Assembly (NCBI RefSeq): GCF_000420545.1 | Contig: NZ_ATVD01000003.1 | Location: forward strand, 486,370 to 550,369 | Direction of reading: 5' to 3' | DNA: 64,000 nt | Origin: Arenimonas oryziterrae DSM 21050 = YC6267 | GTDB taxonomy: Bacteria > Pseudomonadota > Gammaproteobacteria > Xanthomonadales > Xanthomonadaceae | Shown: positions 1-8,846 of the stretch, in pieces | Layout of the letters: every line of letters starts with the position of its first letter | Numbering within the stretch: the stretch's first letter is position 1 | The notes under the pieces: generated by a model | Told to the model about the DNA's origin: nothing | The model's input: the letters and a program-made list of their open reading frames with translations, nothing else | The model's database searches: none | Made by a program: the position numbers and the translations under genes

Positions 1-444
1 TACTACCTGCGTTCGCGCGGTCTGCTGCACGGCCTGGCCTCGGGCACGAACTGGGTATTCCGCGACGAGAGCGGGCATATGGCCTTCGCCTTCGAGGTCA
101 TCCGTGTCGCGCGCGAAGAAGAGCCGGAGTTGTTCGACGAACAGATGAAGGCCGATGTCGCGATGATGCTGCGCGAGGCGGTCGACTGCGAGCTGCAGTT
201 CGCCGAGGACGTGCTGTCCGGCGGCGTGGCCGGATTGTCGATCCGCGACATGCGCCAGTATCTGGAATACGTCGCCGACCAGCGCCTGGCGCAGTTGGGC
301 CTGCCCAAGCAGTTCGGCGCGAGCAATCCGTTCCCGTTCATGGATCTGCAGGACGTGCAGGAGCTGACCAATTTCTTTGAGCGTCGCGTATCGGCGTATC
401 AGGTCGGCGTGCAAGGTGAGGTCGCGTTCGACGCGGCGTTCTGA
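1..444 (+). CDS. nrdB: Ribonucleoside-diphosphate reductase small subunit, C-terminal part
   Basis: Class I ribonucleotide reductase beta subunit, which generates the radical used by NrdA to make deoxynucleotides. Only the last 147 residues lie in the window; the frame is open from base 1 and the start is upstream. The motif RDESGH at residues 21-26 matches the RDExxH helix supplying two ligands of the dimetal centre. The following MxREAVDCELQFAED helix and the FFERRVSAYQVG tail are typical of the shorter R2 proteins of xanthomonads. An ATG at 79 is internal, because homology continues upstream of it. The stop is TGA at 442. A dispersed palindrome follows 25 bases later. The family call is firm; nothing can be said about the N-terminus. 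Confidence 0.93.
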   Translation, partial: YYLRSRGLLHGLASGTNWVFRDESGHMAFAFEVIRVAREEEPELFDEQMKADVAMMLREAVDCELQFAEDVLSGGVAGLSIRDMRQYLEYVADQRLAQLGLPKQFGASNPFPFMDLQDVQELTNFFERRVSAYQVGVQGEVAFDAAF

Positions 445-469
445 TCCGGCGGCCGGACCCCGCCCCGGT

Positions 470-518
470 AGGAGCCGGCTTGCCGGCGACCCGGGTGTTC
501 GCCAGCAAGCCGGCTCCT
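470..518. repeat. REP-like palindrome, family A copy 1
   Basis: Inverted repeat between nrdB and queF. Perfect 14-base arms (AGGAGCCGGCTTGC at 470-483, its complement at 505-518) are extended by a further GGCGA/TCGCC pairing. Closely related copies lie at 4993-5048 and, as a half copy, 43268-43295. It probably acts as an RNA hairpin at the 3' end of nrdB; no T-run follows. Confidence 0.85.
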
Positions 519-539
519 GCTTGGTCTGCGGGAGCGAGG

Positions 540-545
540 TAACAT
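540..545 (+). promoter_or_regulatory. Putative -10 element of queF
   Basis: TAACAT ends 6 bases before the ATG of queF, so transcription would start at or next to the start codon. No Shine-Dalgarno sequence fits in between, which suggests a leaderless or very short-leader mRNA, as for aceK and rluE here. No convincing -35 was seen. Confidence 0.4.
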
Positions 546-551
546 AGGGGC

Positions 552-1379
552 ATGGACCCGCTCGACCAATCCAGCCTCGGCAAGCCCGTCGTTTACGCCG
601 GCAGCTACGACCCCGGTCTGCTGTTTCCGATTGCGCGCGCCGACAAGCGTGCCGAACTCGGCATCGGCGCCGACCTGCCGTTCATCGGCATCGACATCTG
701 GAATGCCTTCGAACTGAGCTGGCTTGATGCGCGCGGCAAACCGCGCGTGGCGATCGCCGAGTTCCGCGTGCCGGCCGAATCGCCGAACATCGTCGAGTCC
801 AAGAGCTTCAAGCTCTATCTCAACAGCTACATGCAAACGCGCGTGCCCGACACCGACACGCTGCGCGCTCAACTGGCGCGCGATCTCGGCGCCGCCGCCG
901 GTGCGCCGGTGTCGGTCGTGCTGACCACGCCGACCGCGAAACAGGCGGCCCCGGTTGGGCCGCTCGAGGGCGAGGTCATCGACGACCTGCCGATCGAGGT
1001 CACGCATTACGGCCCGCCGCGGCCGGATCTGCTGTACGTCAATCCCGAAGCGATGGTCGAGGAAACCCTGGTCTCGCACCTGCTCAAATCCAATTGCCCG
1101 GTGACCGGCCAGCCCGACTGGGCCAGCCTGCAGATCCACTACACCGGTGCGCGTCTGGGTCGCGACGGCCTGTTGCGCTACCTGGTGAGCTTTCGCGAAC
1201 ACAACGATTTCCACGAGCAATGCGTCGAACGCGTGTTCATGGATATCCTGCGCGAATGCGCGCCGAGCCGGCTGTCGGTGTATGCGCGCTACACACGACG
1301 CGGCGGCCTGGACATCAATCCGTTCCGTTGCACGCCCGGCTGGCTCATGCCGGAAAACATCCGCACTTCGCGCCAGTGA
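552..1379 (+). CDS. queF: NADPH-dependent 7-cyano-7-deazaguanine (preQ0) reductase, long form
   Basis: Reduces the nitrile of preQ0 to the amine preQ1 in the cytoplasm, a step in queuosine tRNA modification. At 275 residues it is the long, two-domain (E. coli-type) form. The N-terminal half carries the QueF motif [11 protein letters not shown]. The C-terminal half has the nucleophilic cysteine in [11 protein letters not shown] (Cys182), which forms the thioimide with substrate, and then an [11 protein letters not shown] segment. The ATG at 552 gives the usual N-terminus and lies just after a -10-like TAACAT. No other queuosine gene is adjacent. A lipoprotein gene begins 11 bases after the stop, so the two may be cotranscribed. 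Confidence 0.96.
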   Translation: MDPLDQSSLGKPVVYAGSYDPGLLFPIARADKRAELGIGADLPFIGIDIWNAFELSWLDARGKPRVAIAEFRVPAESPNIVESKSFKLYLNSYMQTRVPDTDTLRAQLARDLGAAAGAPVSVVLTTPTAKQAAPVGPLEGEVIDDLPIEVTHYGPPRPDLLYVNPEAMVEETLVSHLLKSNCPVTGQPDWASLQIHYTGARLGRDGLLRYLVSFREHNDFHEQCVERVFMDILRECAPSRLSVYARYTRRGGLDINPFRCTPGWLMPENIRTSRQ

Positions 1380-1390
1380 GAGGAATGCCC

Positions 1391-1918
1391 ATGCCGCGTC
1401 TGAGTCTGATCGTCCTTGCCGTGCTCGCCCTGTCGCCGCTGGTGGCCTGCAAGAAGGCGGCTGCACCGATTCCGGCCACGACGCCCGCGGCCGCCACCGC
1501 ACCGGCGCCTGCGCCGGAGAAGAAAGAAGGTGGTCTGTTCGGTTTTCTCGCCAGCGAAGAAAAGCCCGCGCCGGCCGCGCTCGATCTGGGCGAATTCGAG
1601 ATCGTCTCGGTGCGCCTGGGCAGTGCCGTCGATGCCGAGAACAATGTCGATGTCGGCAAGGACGTGCTCGGCACCAAGGATGCGATCTACGCCGCCGTGC
1701 TCAGCCAGGGCAAGCATCAGGGCCTGAAGATGTCGGCCAAATGGACCACGGCCGACGGTCAGCTCATCGCCGATACCGAGCAGGTGCTGGTGCCGACCTC
1801 GGCGACGGTCACGACCTTCAGCGTGCGCAATCCCGAAGGCTGGCCGGTCGGCAAATACCGCGTGCAGATTTCCGTCGATGGCCAGCCGATGCAGACGCGC
1901 AATTTCGAAGTGCGCTGA
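1391..1918 (+). CDS. Lipoprotein with C-terminal GWPxGKY domain
   Basis: Predicted envelope lipoprotein of 175 residues. A short signal peptide ends in the lipobox LVAC (Cys at about residue 19), followed by a Pro/Ala-rich linker and a domain of about 110 residues ending in NPEGWPVGKYRVQISVDG. The gene at 54375 encodes a paralogue with the same layout and the same closing signature. The ATG at 1391 is chosen over that at 1385 because AGAGG sits 7 bases before it. I do not recognise a function. The beta-rich, Ig-like look of the C-terminal domain suggests a binding or structural role rather than an enzyme. Confidence 0.8.
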   Translation: MPRLSLIVLAVLALSPLVACKKAAAPIPATTPAAATAPAPAPEKKEGGLFGFLASEEKPAPAALDLGEFEIVSVRLGSAVDAENNVDVGKDVLGTKDAIYAAVLSQGKHQGLKMSAKWTTADGQLIADTEQVLVPTSATVTTFSVRNPEGWPVGKYRVQISVDGQPMQTRNFEVR

Positions 1919-1924
1919 ATCCGC

Positions 1925-2461
1925 TCAGGGCGTGGCAGCGGGGCGGCGATACAGACCGTCGAAGCTGACGATCCAGGTCTTGCCATCGTCGTTGGAGGTT
2001 TCCCACAGCTGTCGCACGGTGCCGTCGGCATTCGGCGTCCAGGTGATGCGTTCGTGCTGGGTCAGTCCGGTCTTGGCATTGGGCTTGTCCTGGCGTCCGG
2101 AGAGCACCATTTTGCCCTCGGCCCAGCCACCGACCAGATGCAGACGGCTGCCGGTGGTGTCGACCCAGAACTGCTCCCAGTGACCGGTGTCGCGGTTGTA
2201 GAGATTGAAACTCTTGCCCGAGTAACCGCTACCGCCGCTCCAGTTTTCGAGGATCACGCAGCCCTCGAGGATCGATTCGATGCGGCTGTGGCCCATCGGC
2301 TGATTGCCTGGCGCGGGCACTTCCCACTCTCCCAGCCAGAAGTCGAACTGGCGATGCTCGGGTGCGCGGCAGTCGGGTGGCGGCGGCGAACTCTGCGCAT
2401 CGGCCGCACCGGCGGCGGCAAGCAGGGGCAATACGGCGAGGCGGCGCAGGAACGGATGCAT
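1925..2461 (-). CDS. Secreted DUF1579-like protein
   Basis: Exported protein of 178 residues with a signal peptide (MHPFLRRLAVLPLL... cut after ADA). The mature part opens with PEHRQFDFWLGEWEV, the hallmark start of DUF1579-like lipocalin-type beta-barrel domains, and contains repeated WVDTTGSRL and GGWAEGKMVLSG strands. The biochemical role is unknown. The start at 2461 is preferred over the longer frame because GGGAG lies just upstream and it begins the signal peptide exactly. It converges with the lipoprotein gene, with only 6 bases between the stops. Confidence 0.75.
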   Translation of the reverse strand: MHPFLRRLAVLPLLAAAGAADAQSSPPPPDCRAPEHRQFDFWLGEWEVPAPGNQPMGHSRIESILEGCVILENWSGGSGYSGKSFNLYNRDTGHWEQFWVDTTGSRLHLVGGWAEGKMVLSGRQDKPNAKTGLTQHERITWTPNADGTVRQLWETSNDDGKTWIVSFDGLYRRPAATP

Positions 2462-2571
2462 GGCGATCTCCCGATGAGAACCCGAGCCTAGGCGCATCGA
2501 TCCGAACCGACAACACGCCAGAGGTCATGGCCTGGCCGATAATGCGCTTTACCCCTCGGCCGGGATTCCGC

Positions 2572-2943
2572 GTGACCCAGCGCTCCGCCATCGCCCATCC
2601 CTGTTTGAGCTGCGGCGCCTGCTGCGCGGCGTTTCGCGTCGCCTTCCACTGGAGCGAATCGGCGCCGGCCGATCCCGGCGGCGTGCCCGAAGCCCTGACC
2701 GCGCCGGTGCGTCCGCATGTGCTGGCGATGCGCGGCACCGATGCGCGCGATCCGCACTGCATCGCGCTCGAGGGCGTGGTCGGGCAGGCGGTGCATTGCC
2801 GCATCTATGCCGCGCGGCCGTCGCCGTGTCGCGAGCTCCAGGCCAGTTACGAAGACGGCACGCACAGTGCGCAATGCGATCGTGCGCGGGCGCGCTACGG
2901 CCTCGCGCCGCTCACGCCGGCCACGTGGACCCAACCCATGTAG
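2572..2943 (+). CDS. YkgJ-family cysteine cluster protein
   Basis: Small cytoplasmic protein (123 residues) with the CxxCxxCC cluster at residues 11-18 (CLSCGACC) and later cysteines in DPHC, VHC, SPC and AQC. This is the pattern of the zinc/iron-chelating YkgJ/UPF0153 domain, whose members are thought to bind metal; the role is unproven. A GTG start at 2572 is chosen because GGGA precedes it and family members begin close to the cluster. An ATG at 2542 is the alternative and would place the -10-like GATAAT (2538-2543) inside the leader. The stop codon lies inside a hairpin shared with the convergent thioesterase gene. Confidence 0.8.
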   Translation: MTQRSAIAHPCLSCGACCAAFRVAFHWSESAPADPGGVPEALTAPVRPHVLAMRGTDARDPHCIALEGVVGQAVHCRIYAARPSPCRELQASYEDGTHSAQCDRARARYGLAPLTPATWTQPM

Positions 2944-2965
2944 GAGCGACCCAGGCCGATCCTAC
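2940..2965. terminator. Small hairpin at convergent gene ends
   Basis: GTAGGA (2940-2945) pairs with TCCTAC (2960-2965). It covers the stop of the YkgJ-type gene and the stop of the thioesterase gene. The TGTAGGAGCG start resembles a degenerate copy of the dispersed palindromes. There is no U-tract, so its terminator role is uncertain. Confidence 0.35.
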
Positions 2966-3522
2966 GTCAGTGTGGCGTCGACGCGTTGCATCAAGGCCTG
3001 CTCCGAGGCGCGCCAGGCGATGACGTCGTCGGTGAGCGGGCGCGCGAGCATGCGCGACAGTTCGTCGCGCACCGCTGCCGGAAACGTGTCCAGATAGCTC
3101 GCCGTCGGCCGCAGGCCTTCGCCGCTGACCGCGCCGCCTTTCATGATGCCGCTCGCATGCAGCTTGCCGTGGCGCACGAATTCGAAACCCATGTAGTTCC
3201 AGCGTTCGTCCGAACACAGCCAGCGGAAGCGCAGCTCATAGCGCTGAAAGGGATTGAGTCCGCGCCGGTAGCTGATCAGCACGCCGCCGGCCATCGGTCG
3301 CCAGCCCTGCGCGACAAGGGCCTTGAGGAAACCGGTGCGACTGAAGAACTCCACCAGGGCCAGGTCGACCATCGTCAGGTAGCGACCGTTGTTCATGTGG
3401 ATATTGATGTCCAGGTCATTGGGCAGGACGCGCCAACGCTGGCTCAGGGTGTCGGTGAAGGCCAGCGGGCGCATGAAATGCGCGCGCAGCAGGGTCCAGA
3501 GCAGGCGCAGGTAGAGGTTCAT
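2962..3522 (-). CDS. Thioesterase-like (hot-dog fold) protein
   Basis: Protein of 186 residues resembling the THEM6/4HBT acyl thioesterase group. The segment [19 protein letters not shown] carries the Asp-x-x-x-His-x-N-N pattern of the hot-dog active-site region. The later [20 protein letters not shown] and [12 protein letters not shown] segments match the beta-sheet part of the fold. It probably hydrolyses acyl-CoA or acyl-ACP thioesters in the cytoplasm; the substrate is unknown. The ATG at 3522 has GGAGA 8 bases upstream and gives the usual start, while the longer frame upstream overlaps the icd promoter region. It is divergent from icd. Confidence 0.8.
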   Translation of the reverse strand: MNLYLRLLWTLLRAHFMRPLAFTDTLSQRWRVLPNDLDINIHMNNGRYLTMVDLALVEFFSRTGFLKALVAQGWRPMAGGVLISYRRGLNPFQRYELRFRWLCSDERWNYMGFEFVRHGKLHASGIMKGGAVSGEGLRPTASYLDTFPAAVRDELSRMLARPLTDDVIAWRASEQALMQRVDATLT

Positions 3523-3658
3523 GCCGGCATTCTCCGCCGCCCTGGCGGACCTCGCCAGAGCCGTTCCAGACGCGCTGGCGCTTTCGCCACGGCCGGCAAA
3601 CCGCGACAATGCGCGTCCAGCGCCCGACGAGGCGTCGAAGCATTCCACGGGAGGAGTC

Positions 3659-4987
<1,329 letters not shown>

Positions 4988-4992
4988 GAAAA

Positions 4993-5048
4993 TGTAGGAG
5001 CCGGCTTGCCGGCGACCTGGTCGGGTCGCCAGCGAGCTGGCTCCTACA
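4993..5048. repeat. REP-like palindrome, family A copy 2
   Basis: Begins TGTAGGAGCCGGCTTGCCGG and ends with the imperfect complement AGCTGGCTCCTACA, with TCGCC/GGCGA pairing inside. It is the same element as at 470-518 and lies between icd and its terminator. Confidence 0.85.
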
Positions 5049-5053
5049 AGAAC

Positions 5054-5080
5054 AAAAAAGGCGCCGCGAGGCGCCTTTTT
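5054..5080. terminator. Bidirectional rho-independent terminator
   Basis: Perfect GGCGCC stem (5060-5065 / 5070-5075) around a GCGA loop, flanked by six A on the left and five T on the right. It serves icd on the plus strand and the convergent LysR gene on the minus strand. Confidence 0.9.
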
Positions 5081-5094
5081 CTTTGTGCGAGGGA

Positions 5095-6135
5095 TCAGCG
5101 GTTCGCCGTGACCAGCTCCGCATGCGCCTGCGGCTGCGCACCGACGCGCGCGAGTTCGACCGAGGCCAGGACCTGCGTCGCTTCCTGCGCGGCCTTCTCG
5201 TAGCGCAGCCGGTCCGGGCACAGCACCTGCATGTAGTCGGCGTCGAAATTCAGGCGTTCGACCAGGAAATCGACGAACGCGCGCACTTTCGGCGACTGCA
5301 CCTGCCCGCGTGGATAGACCGCGTTGAACTCCATTTCCGGGCCGGTCCAGCCAGCGAGCACACGCCGCACATGGCCAAGCTCGGCGAAGGCTTTGACGGT
5401 GACATCGCTGGCGAGCATCAGGCCTTCGCCGCAGAGCAGCGCGCCGCGCAACGCGGCGGGATCGTTGGCGACCAGCACCGGGTCGACGGCGTAGTCGGAC
5501 AGACGCGTGCCGTCGCTCAGCTGCCAGATGTAGCCGTTGTTGCGCCGCGACTTGGTCATCGCCAGCGCGCGATGGTGCATGAGGTCGTCCGGATGCAGGG
5601 GCTCGCCGTGGCGCTCGAGGTACAGCGGACTGGCATAGACCTGCGTGCGGAACACCGACAGGCGACGCGCGACGAGATTGGAATCGGGCAGGCTGCCGAT
5701 GCGCAGCGCGACATCGATTTCCTTGTCGATGATGTCCAGCGACTCGTTGGTCAGGATCATTTCCACGCGCACTTCCGGATGGCGTGCGTGGAATTCGCCG
5801 AGCAGGGGCGCGATCCAGGTGATGCCGACCGAATACGGCGCAGTGAAACGCAGCCAGCCGCGCGGACCGCCTTGCAACTGACCGACGGCGCTTTCGGCTT
5901 CATCGAGTTCGCGCGCGATGCGCTGGCAATGTTCGAAATACACATTGCCCGCTTCGGTCAGGCCGAGCTTGCGCGTCGTTCGATGCAACAGCTGCGCACC
6001 GAGTCGCGTTTCCAGATCCTGCACCTTGCGGCTGACCGTGGTCTTGGGCAGGCGCAGGGCTTTGGCGGCGGCGATGAAGCTGCCGGCTTCGACCACCTTG
6101 ACGAAGATGATCGTGTCGTTGAGATCGCGGGTCAT
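5095..6135 (-). CDS. LysR-family transcriptional regulator
   Basis: DNA-binding regulator of 346 residues. An N-terminal winged helix-turn-helix (about residues 4-62, with AGSFIAAAKALRLPKTTVSR) is followed by the LysR substrate-binding domain (about 90-300). The C-terminal tail beyond residue 300 is longer than usual. The recognition-helix type and RFTAPYSVG linker fit the CrgA/DmlR-like branch, whose members often control adjacent oxidoreductases. It is divergent from a small exported protein and a short-chain dehydrogenase relative. A GGGA-N7-TCCC dyad in its own upstream region recurs twice before the dehydrogenase gene, so those genes are the likely targets. The effector is unknown. Confidence 0.9.
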   Translation of the reverse strand: MTRDLNDTIIFVKVVEAGSFIAAAKALRLPKTTVSRKVQDLETRLGAQLLHRTTRKLGLTEAGNVYFEHCQRIARELDEAESAVGQLQGGPRGWLRFTAPYSVGITWIAPLLGEFHARHPEVRVEMILTNESLDIIDKEIDVALRIGSLPDSNLVARRLSVFRTQVYASPLYLERHGEPLHPDDLMHHRALAMTKSRRNNGYIWQLSDGTRLSDYAVDPVLVANDPAALRGALLCGEGLMLASDVTVKAFAELGHVRRVLAGWTGPEMEFNAVYPRGQVQSPKVRAFVDFLVERLNFDADYMQVLCPDRLRYEKAAQEATQVLASVELARVGAQPQAHAELVTANR

Positions 6136-6177
6136 GGCCGGGCTCCGTAATGGGCAAATCTGGATTGGACCGATTTC

Positions 6178-6192
6178 GGGACAATTATTCCC
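6178..6192. promoter_or_regulatory. GGGA-N7-TCCC dyad, candidate LysR operator 1
   Basis: A 15-base interrupted dyad in the 96-base gap between the LysR gene and the gene at 6232. Its size suits a LysR site. The same dyad recurs at 6501-6515 and, with an 8-base spacer, at 6479-6494. Confidence 0.5.
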
Positions 6193-6231
6193 TGAATTGC
6201 CGGCTAATCAAGGGCCAATCGGAGGACTAGA

Positions 6232-6531
6232 GTGCGTCCACTCTCCCACCGGACCCTCGCCATGTCGGTACTTCGACTCGCCGGACCCATCTTCCTGACC
6301 CTGCTGCTGGCGTCCCTGTCGGCGCTCGCGCCGGGCGCCAGCGCCCCGCAGGAAACCGCGTCACAGCGCGCTCTCCCGGCCCTTCCGGCCGTGCCGGTGC
6401 AGGCCGCGCCGAGCCGCGACCCAATGCACGAAAGCAATCTGATCGCCGCAGCCAGCCCGGCCTCGGGCCTTTCCCGCTGGGACATTATCGTCCCGAATGC
6501 GGGAGAAAATATCCCGGATATGGGACAGTGA
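6232..6531 (+). CDS. Small exported protein of unknown function
   Basis: A 99-residue protein starting at GTG with a good GGAGG 6 bases upstream. Residues about 11-38 form a signal peptide or membrane segment (VLRLAGPIFLTLLLASLSA then APGASA). The rest is Ala/Pro-rich with no recognisable domain. The stop overlaps the GTG of the next gene (GTGA at 6528-6531), which suggests translational coupling and supports it as a real gene. Its last 20 codons overlap two GGGA-N7/8-TCCC dyads, so part of the frame may instead be regulatory DNA. An in-frame ATG at 6262 is the alternative start. Confidence 0.5.
   Translation: MRPLSHRTLAMSVLRLAGPIFLTLLLASLSALAPGASAPQETASQRALPALPAVPVQAAPSRDPMHESNLIAAASPASGLSRWDIIVPNAGENIPDMGQ
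6479..6515. promoter_or_regulatory. Two GGGA/TCCC dyads upstream of the dehydrogenase gene
   Basis: GGGACATTATCGTCCC (6479-6494) and a GGGA-N7-TCCC dyad (6501-6515) lie 13-50 bases before the start at 6528. They match the dyad beside the LysR gene at 6178-6192, which points to a shared regulator. Confidence 0.5.
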
Positions 6532-7415
6532 AAGGCCCGGTCCTGGTTCTCGACGCCCTGAACGGTATCGGCCGCGGCCTGGTGCAGGCCGTCATCGACG
6601 ACGGTCGCCCGGTCATCGCCGTGTCGCGCGACCGCGCCGGCCTGGCCGTGCTGCAGGCCGAGTACATCGATGCCGACTTTACCGCCGTGCGCGGCTCGGT
6701 CGACACCGAACGCGACAGCGCCGCGCTCGCCGAAACCCTGCGTGCGCTGCATCGTCCGATCGCCGGCATGATCATCAGCCGCTGCCGCGAACAGGCGCGC
6801 GGCCGCATGCTCGATCTGCCGGGCGAGGCGCTCAAGGAAAAACTCGACAGCGATCTCTTGCCGCAACTCGCGGCTGCGCGGCAACTGCTGCCGCTGCTCG
6901 CCGCGTCGGGACGCAATGGCAGCTACGTCGTCGTTGGCGGCCCGGGCAGCGAAAATCCCTGGGCCGGTTACGGTCACCACTCGGTCTGTTCGGCCGCGCT
7001 GAGCATGCTCGTGCGCGTGCTGCACGACGAAGCACGTGCGTTGTCGGTGCGCGTGCAGCTGCTCGCCGTCGACACGCCCGCGCGCACCGTCGAAAACGAG
7101 GCCTGCGCCTGCGAGCAATGGCCCAGCGCCGTCGCGATCGGCAAGCAGGCGCTCGCGCTGATCGACCAGACCGACCCCGGTCAGCCCGTGCAGGCAATCG
7201 TGCGCTACGCGACGCCGACGACGCGCACGCGCCGCAGCCCCGCGACCGCCAACCTGTCCGCGCGTGCGCTCACACAACAGGCGACGTCCGCCTATCTGTC
7301 GCCCACGCATGCCGAACCGCTGATCGACGATCCGACCAGCAAGGATCCGCAGCGCTATCTCGACGATACCTGGGCGTTGCTCAAGCCGCTGTTGTCGGCC
7401 TCGGCCGGCAAATGA
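6528..7415 (+). CDS. Short-chain dehydrogenase-like protein, catalytic residues not conserved
   Basis: A 295-residue protein with the Rossmann-type layout of short-chain dehydrogenases: a nucleotide-binding turn LVLDALNGIGRGL at residues 5-17, and a SYVVVGGPGS strand where the catalytic Ser region normally lies. In the next segment (YGHHSVCSAALSML) the usual Tyr-x-x-x-Lys aligns to His and Ser, so the catalytic dyad appears lost. The last 70 residues are an extra tail unlike typical family members. It starts at GTG overlapping the previous stop. It may be a nucleotide-binding or regulatory relative rather than an oxidoreductase. Regulation by the upstream LysR protein is inferred from the repeated dyads. 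Confidence 0.7.
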   Translation: MKGPVLVLDALNGIGRGLVQAVIDDGRPVIAVSRDRAGLAVLQAEYIDADFTAVRGSVDTERDSAALAETLRALHRPIAGMIISRCREQARGRMLDLPGEALKEKLDSDLLPQLAAARQLLPLLAASGRNGSYVVVGGPGSENPWAGYGHHSVCSAALSMLVRVLHDEARALSVRVQLLAVDTPARTVENEACACEQWPSAVAIGKQALALIDQTDPGQPVQAIVRYATPTTRTRRSPATANLSARALTQQATSAYLSPTHAEPLIDDPTSKDPQRYLDDTWALLKPLLSASAGK

Positions 7416-7447
7416 GCAACGCCATCGCGAACCCTGAGACATCGAGG

Positions 7448-7470
7448 CTTGACCTTCCCCCCAGGGCAAG
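7448..7470. promoter_or_regulatory. MerR-like dyad upstream of efflux operon
   Basis: Imperfect inverted repeat CTTGnCCT-N7-AGGnCAAG containing a TTGACC -35-like hexamer, 59 bases before the adaptor gene. The geometry resembles MerR-family operators placed between -35 and -10, but no good -10 follows and no merR gene is nearby. Confidence 0.35.
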
Positions 7471-7528
7471 CCCGAGCCTGCCATCCCCAGTCCACCGAAT
7501 CCGAGTCGCCCTTCACGAGGTCAACGCC

Positions 7529-8734
7529 ATGAACCACGCATCCATCACCGCCAAGAATCCGCCCGCCCTGCGCCTGCTCGCGCTGGCCGGCACCATCGCG
7601 TTTGCCCTCGTGCTCGCCGGTTGCGGCAGCCAGGCCGCCGAGCCGGTGGGTGGTCCGCCGCCCGCCGAGGTCAGCATCGCCACGGTGCTGTCCAAGAACG
7701 TGCGTCAGTGGGACGACTTCACCGGCCGCGTGGCCGCCGTGGAAACCGTCGACCTGCGTCCGCGCGTGAGCGGTTACATCGAACGCGTCGCTTACCAGGA
7801 AGGCCAGGAAGTGCGCAAAGGCGATCTGCTGTTCGTGATCGACCAGCGTCCCTACCAGGCCGAACTCGCCCAGGCGCAGGCGCAGCTCGAACGCGCCCGC
7901 AGCGACGCGGCCCTGGCGAAAACCCAGGACGCGCGCGCGCAGACCCTGATCGCGGCGAAAGTGATTTCCCGCGAGGAGTTCGAAACCCGTCACGCCGCGA
8001 CCGCCGAACGCAATGCCGCCGTGCGCGGCGCCGAAGCAGCCGTCGCCACGGCGCGCCTGAATCTGCAGTTCACCGAAGTGCGTTCGCCGATTTCCGGCCG
8101 CGCCGGCCGTGCGCTGGTGACCACGGGCAATCTCGCGCAGGCCGATGCCACCTTGCTGACGACCCTGGTCTCGCTCGATCCCGTGCACGTGTATTTCGAA
8201 GGCGACGAGCAGAGCTACCTGCGCTACAACCAGCTCGCGCGCGAAGGCCGTCGCGACGCCTCGCACAATCCGGTGCGCGTGGGCCTGGCCAATGAAGTCG
8301 GCTTCCCGCACACCGGCACGGTCGATTTCATCGACAACCAGGTCGATGCGCGCACCGGCACGATCCGCGCGCGCGCCGTGCTCGCCAATCCCGACCACAT
8401 CTTCACGCCCGGCCTGTTCGCGCGCGTGCAGATCGAGGGCAGTGGCGAGTTCAAGGCCCTGCTGATCGACGACAAGGCCGTGCTCACCGACCAGGACCGC
8501 AAGTACGTCTATGTCGTCGGGCCGGAGAACACCGCGCAGCGCAAGGACGTGCAGCTCGGTCGCCTGGTCGATGGCCTGCGCGTGGTGCAAACCGGCCTGG
8601 TGGCTGGCGATCGCGTGGTCGTGGACGGCGTGCAGAAGATCTTCTTCCCCGGCATGCCGGTGAAGGCGACGGTGGTGGCGATGGGAAAACCTGCCGGCGG
8701 CGTTGCCGCGACGACGGCGGTCGCCAGCAAGTAA
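7529..8734 (+). CDS. RND efflux periplasmic adaptor (membrane fusion) lipoprotein
   Basis: Periplasmic adaptor linking an inner-membrane RND pump to an outer-membrane channel; 401 residues. A signal peptide ends in a lipobox (VLAGC, Cys near residue 32). Then come the barrel-sandwich/lipoyl half-motif (VETVDLRPRVSGYIERV... GQEVRKGDLLFVID), a coiled-coil hairpin (about residues 110-175), the second lipoyl half (TEVRSPISGRAGR), and the beta-barrel and membrane-proximal domains. The ATG at 7529 has GAGG 9 bases upstream. First gene of a three-gene operon with the pump at 8847 and the channel at 12013. Adaptor type is MexE/AcrA-like; substrates cannot be read from sequence. Confidence 0.95.
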   Translation: MNHASITAKNPPALRLLALAGTIAFALVLAGCGSQAAEPVGGPPPAEVSIATVLSKNVRQWDDFTGRVAAVETVDLRPRVSGYIERVAYQEGQEVRKGDLLFVIDQRPYQAELAQAQAQLERARSDAALAKTQDARAQTLIAAKVISREEFETRHAATAERNAAVRGAEAAVATARLNLQFTEVRSPISGRAGRALVTTGNLAQADATLLTTLVSLDPVHVYFEGDEQSYLRYNQLAREGRRDASHNPVRVGLANEVGFPHTGTVDFIDNQVDARTGTIRARAVLANPDHIFTPGLFARVQIEGSGEFKALLIDDKAVLTDQDRKYVYVVGPENTAQRKDVQLGRLVDGLRVVQTGLVAGDRVVVDGVQKIFFPGMPVKATVVAMGKPAGGVAATTAVASK

Positions 8735-8751
8735 GCGCAAGCGAAAGAACG

Positions 8752-8811
8752 CGCGGTCGGCAACGACCGCGGCAACACGAAATCATCCGGGCGGCCGTCC
8801 TGACGGCCGCC
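8752..8811 (+). other. Two strong hairpins between adaptor and pump genes
   Basis: CGCGGTCG and its complement (8752-8759/8764-8771) enclose a GCAA tetraloop. A second, 10-base-pair stem (GGCGGCCGTC, 8790-8799/8802-8811) follows. Neither has a U-tract. They could protect or separate the adaptor and pump parts of the operon mRNA. Confidence 0.5.
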
Positions 8812-8846
8812 GATACCCGCGGCTTCGCGTCGCCCAAGGATTCGTC

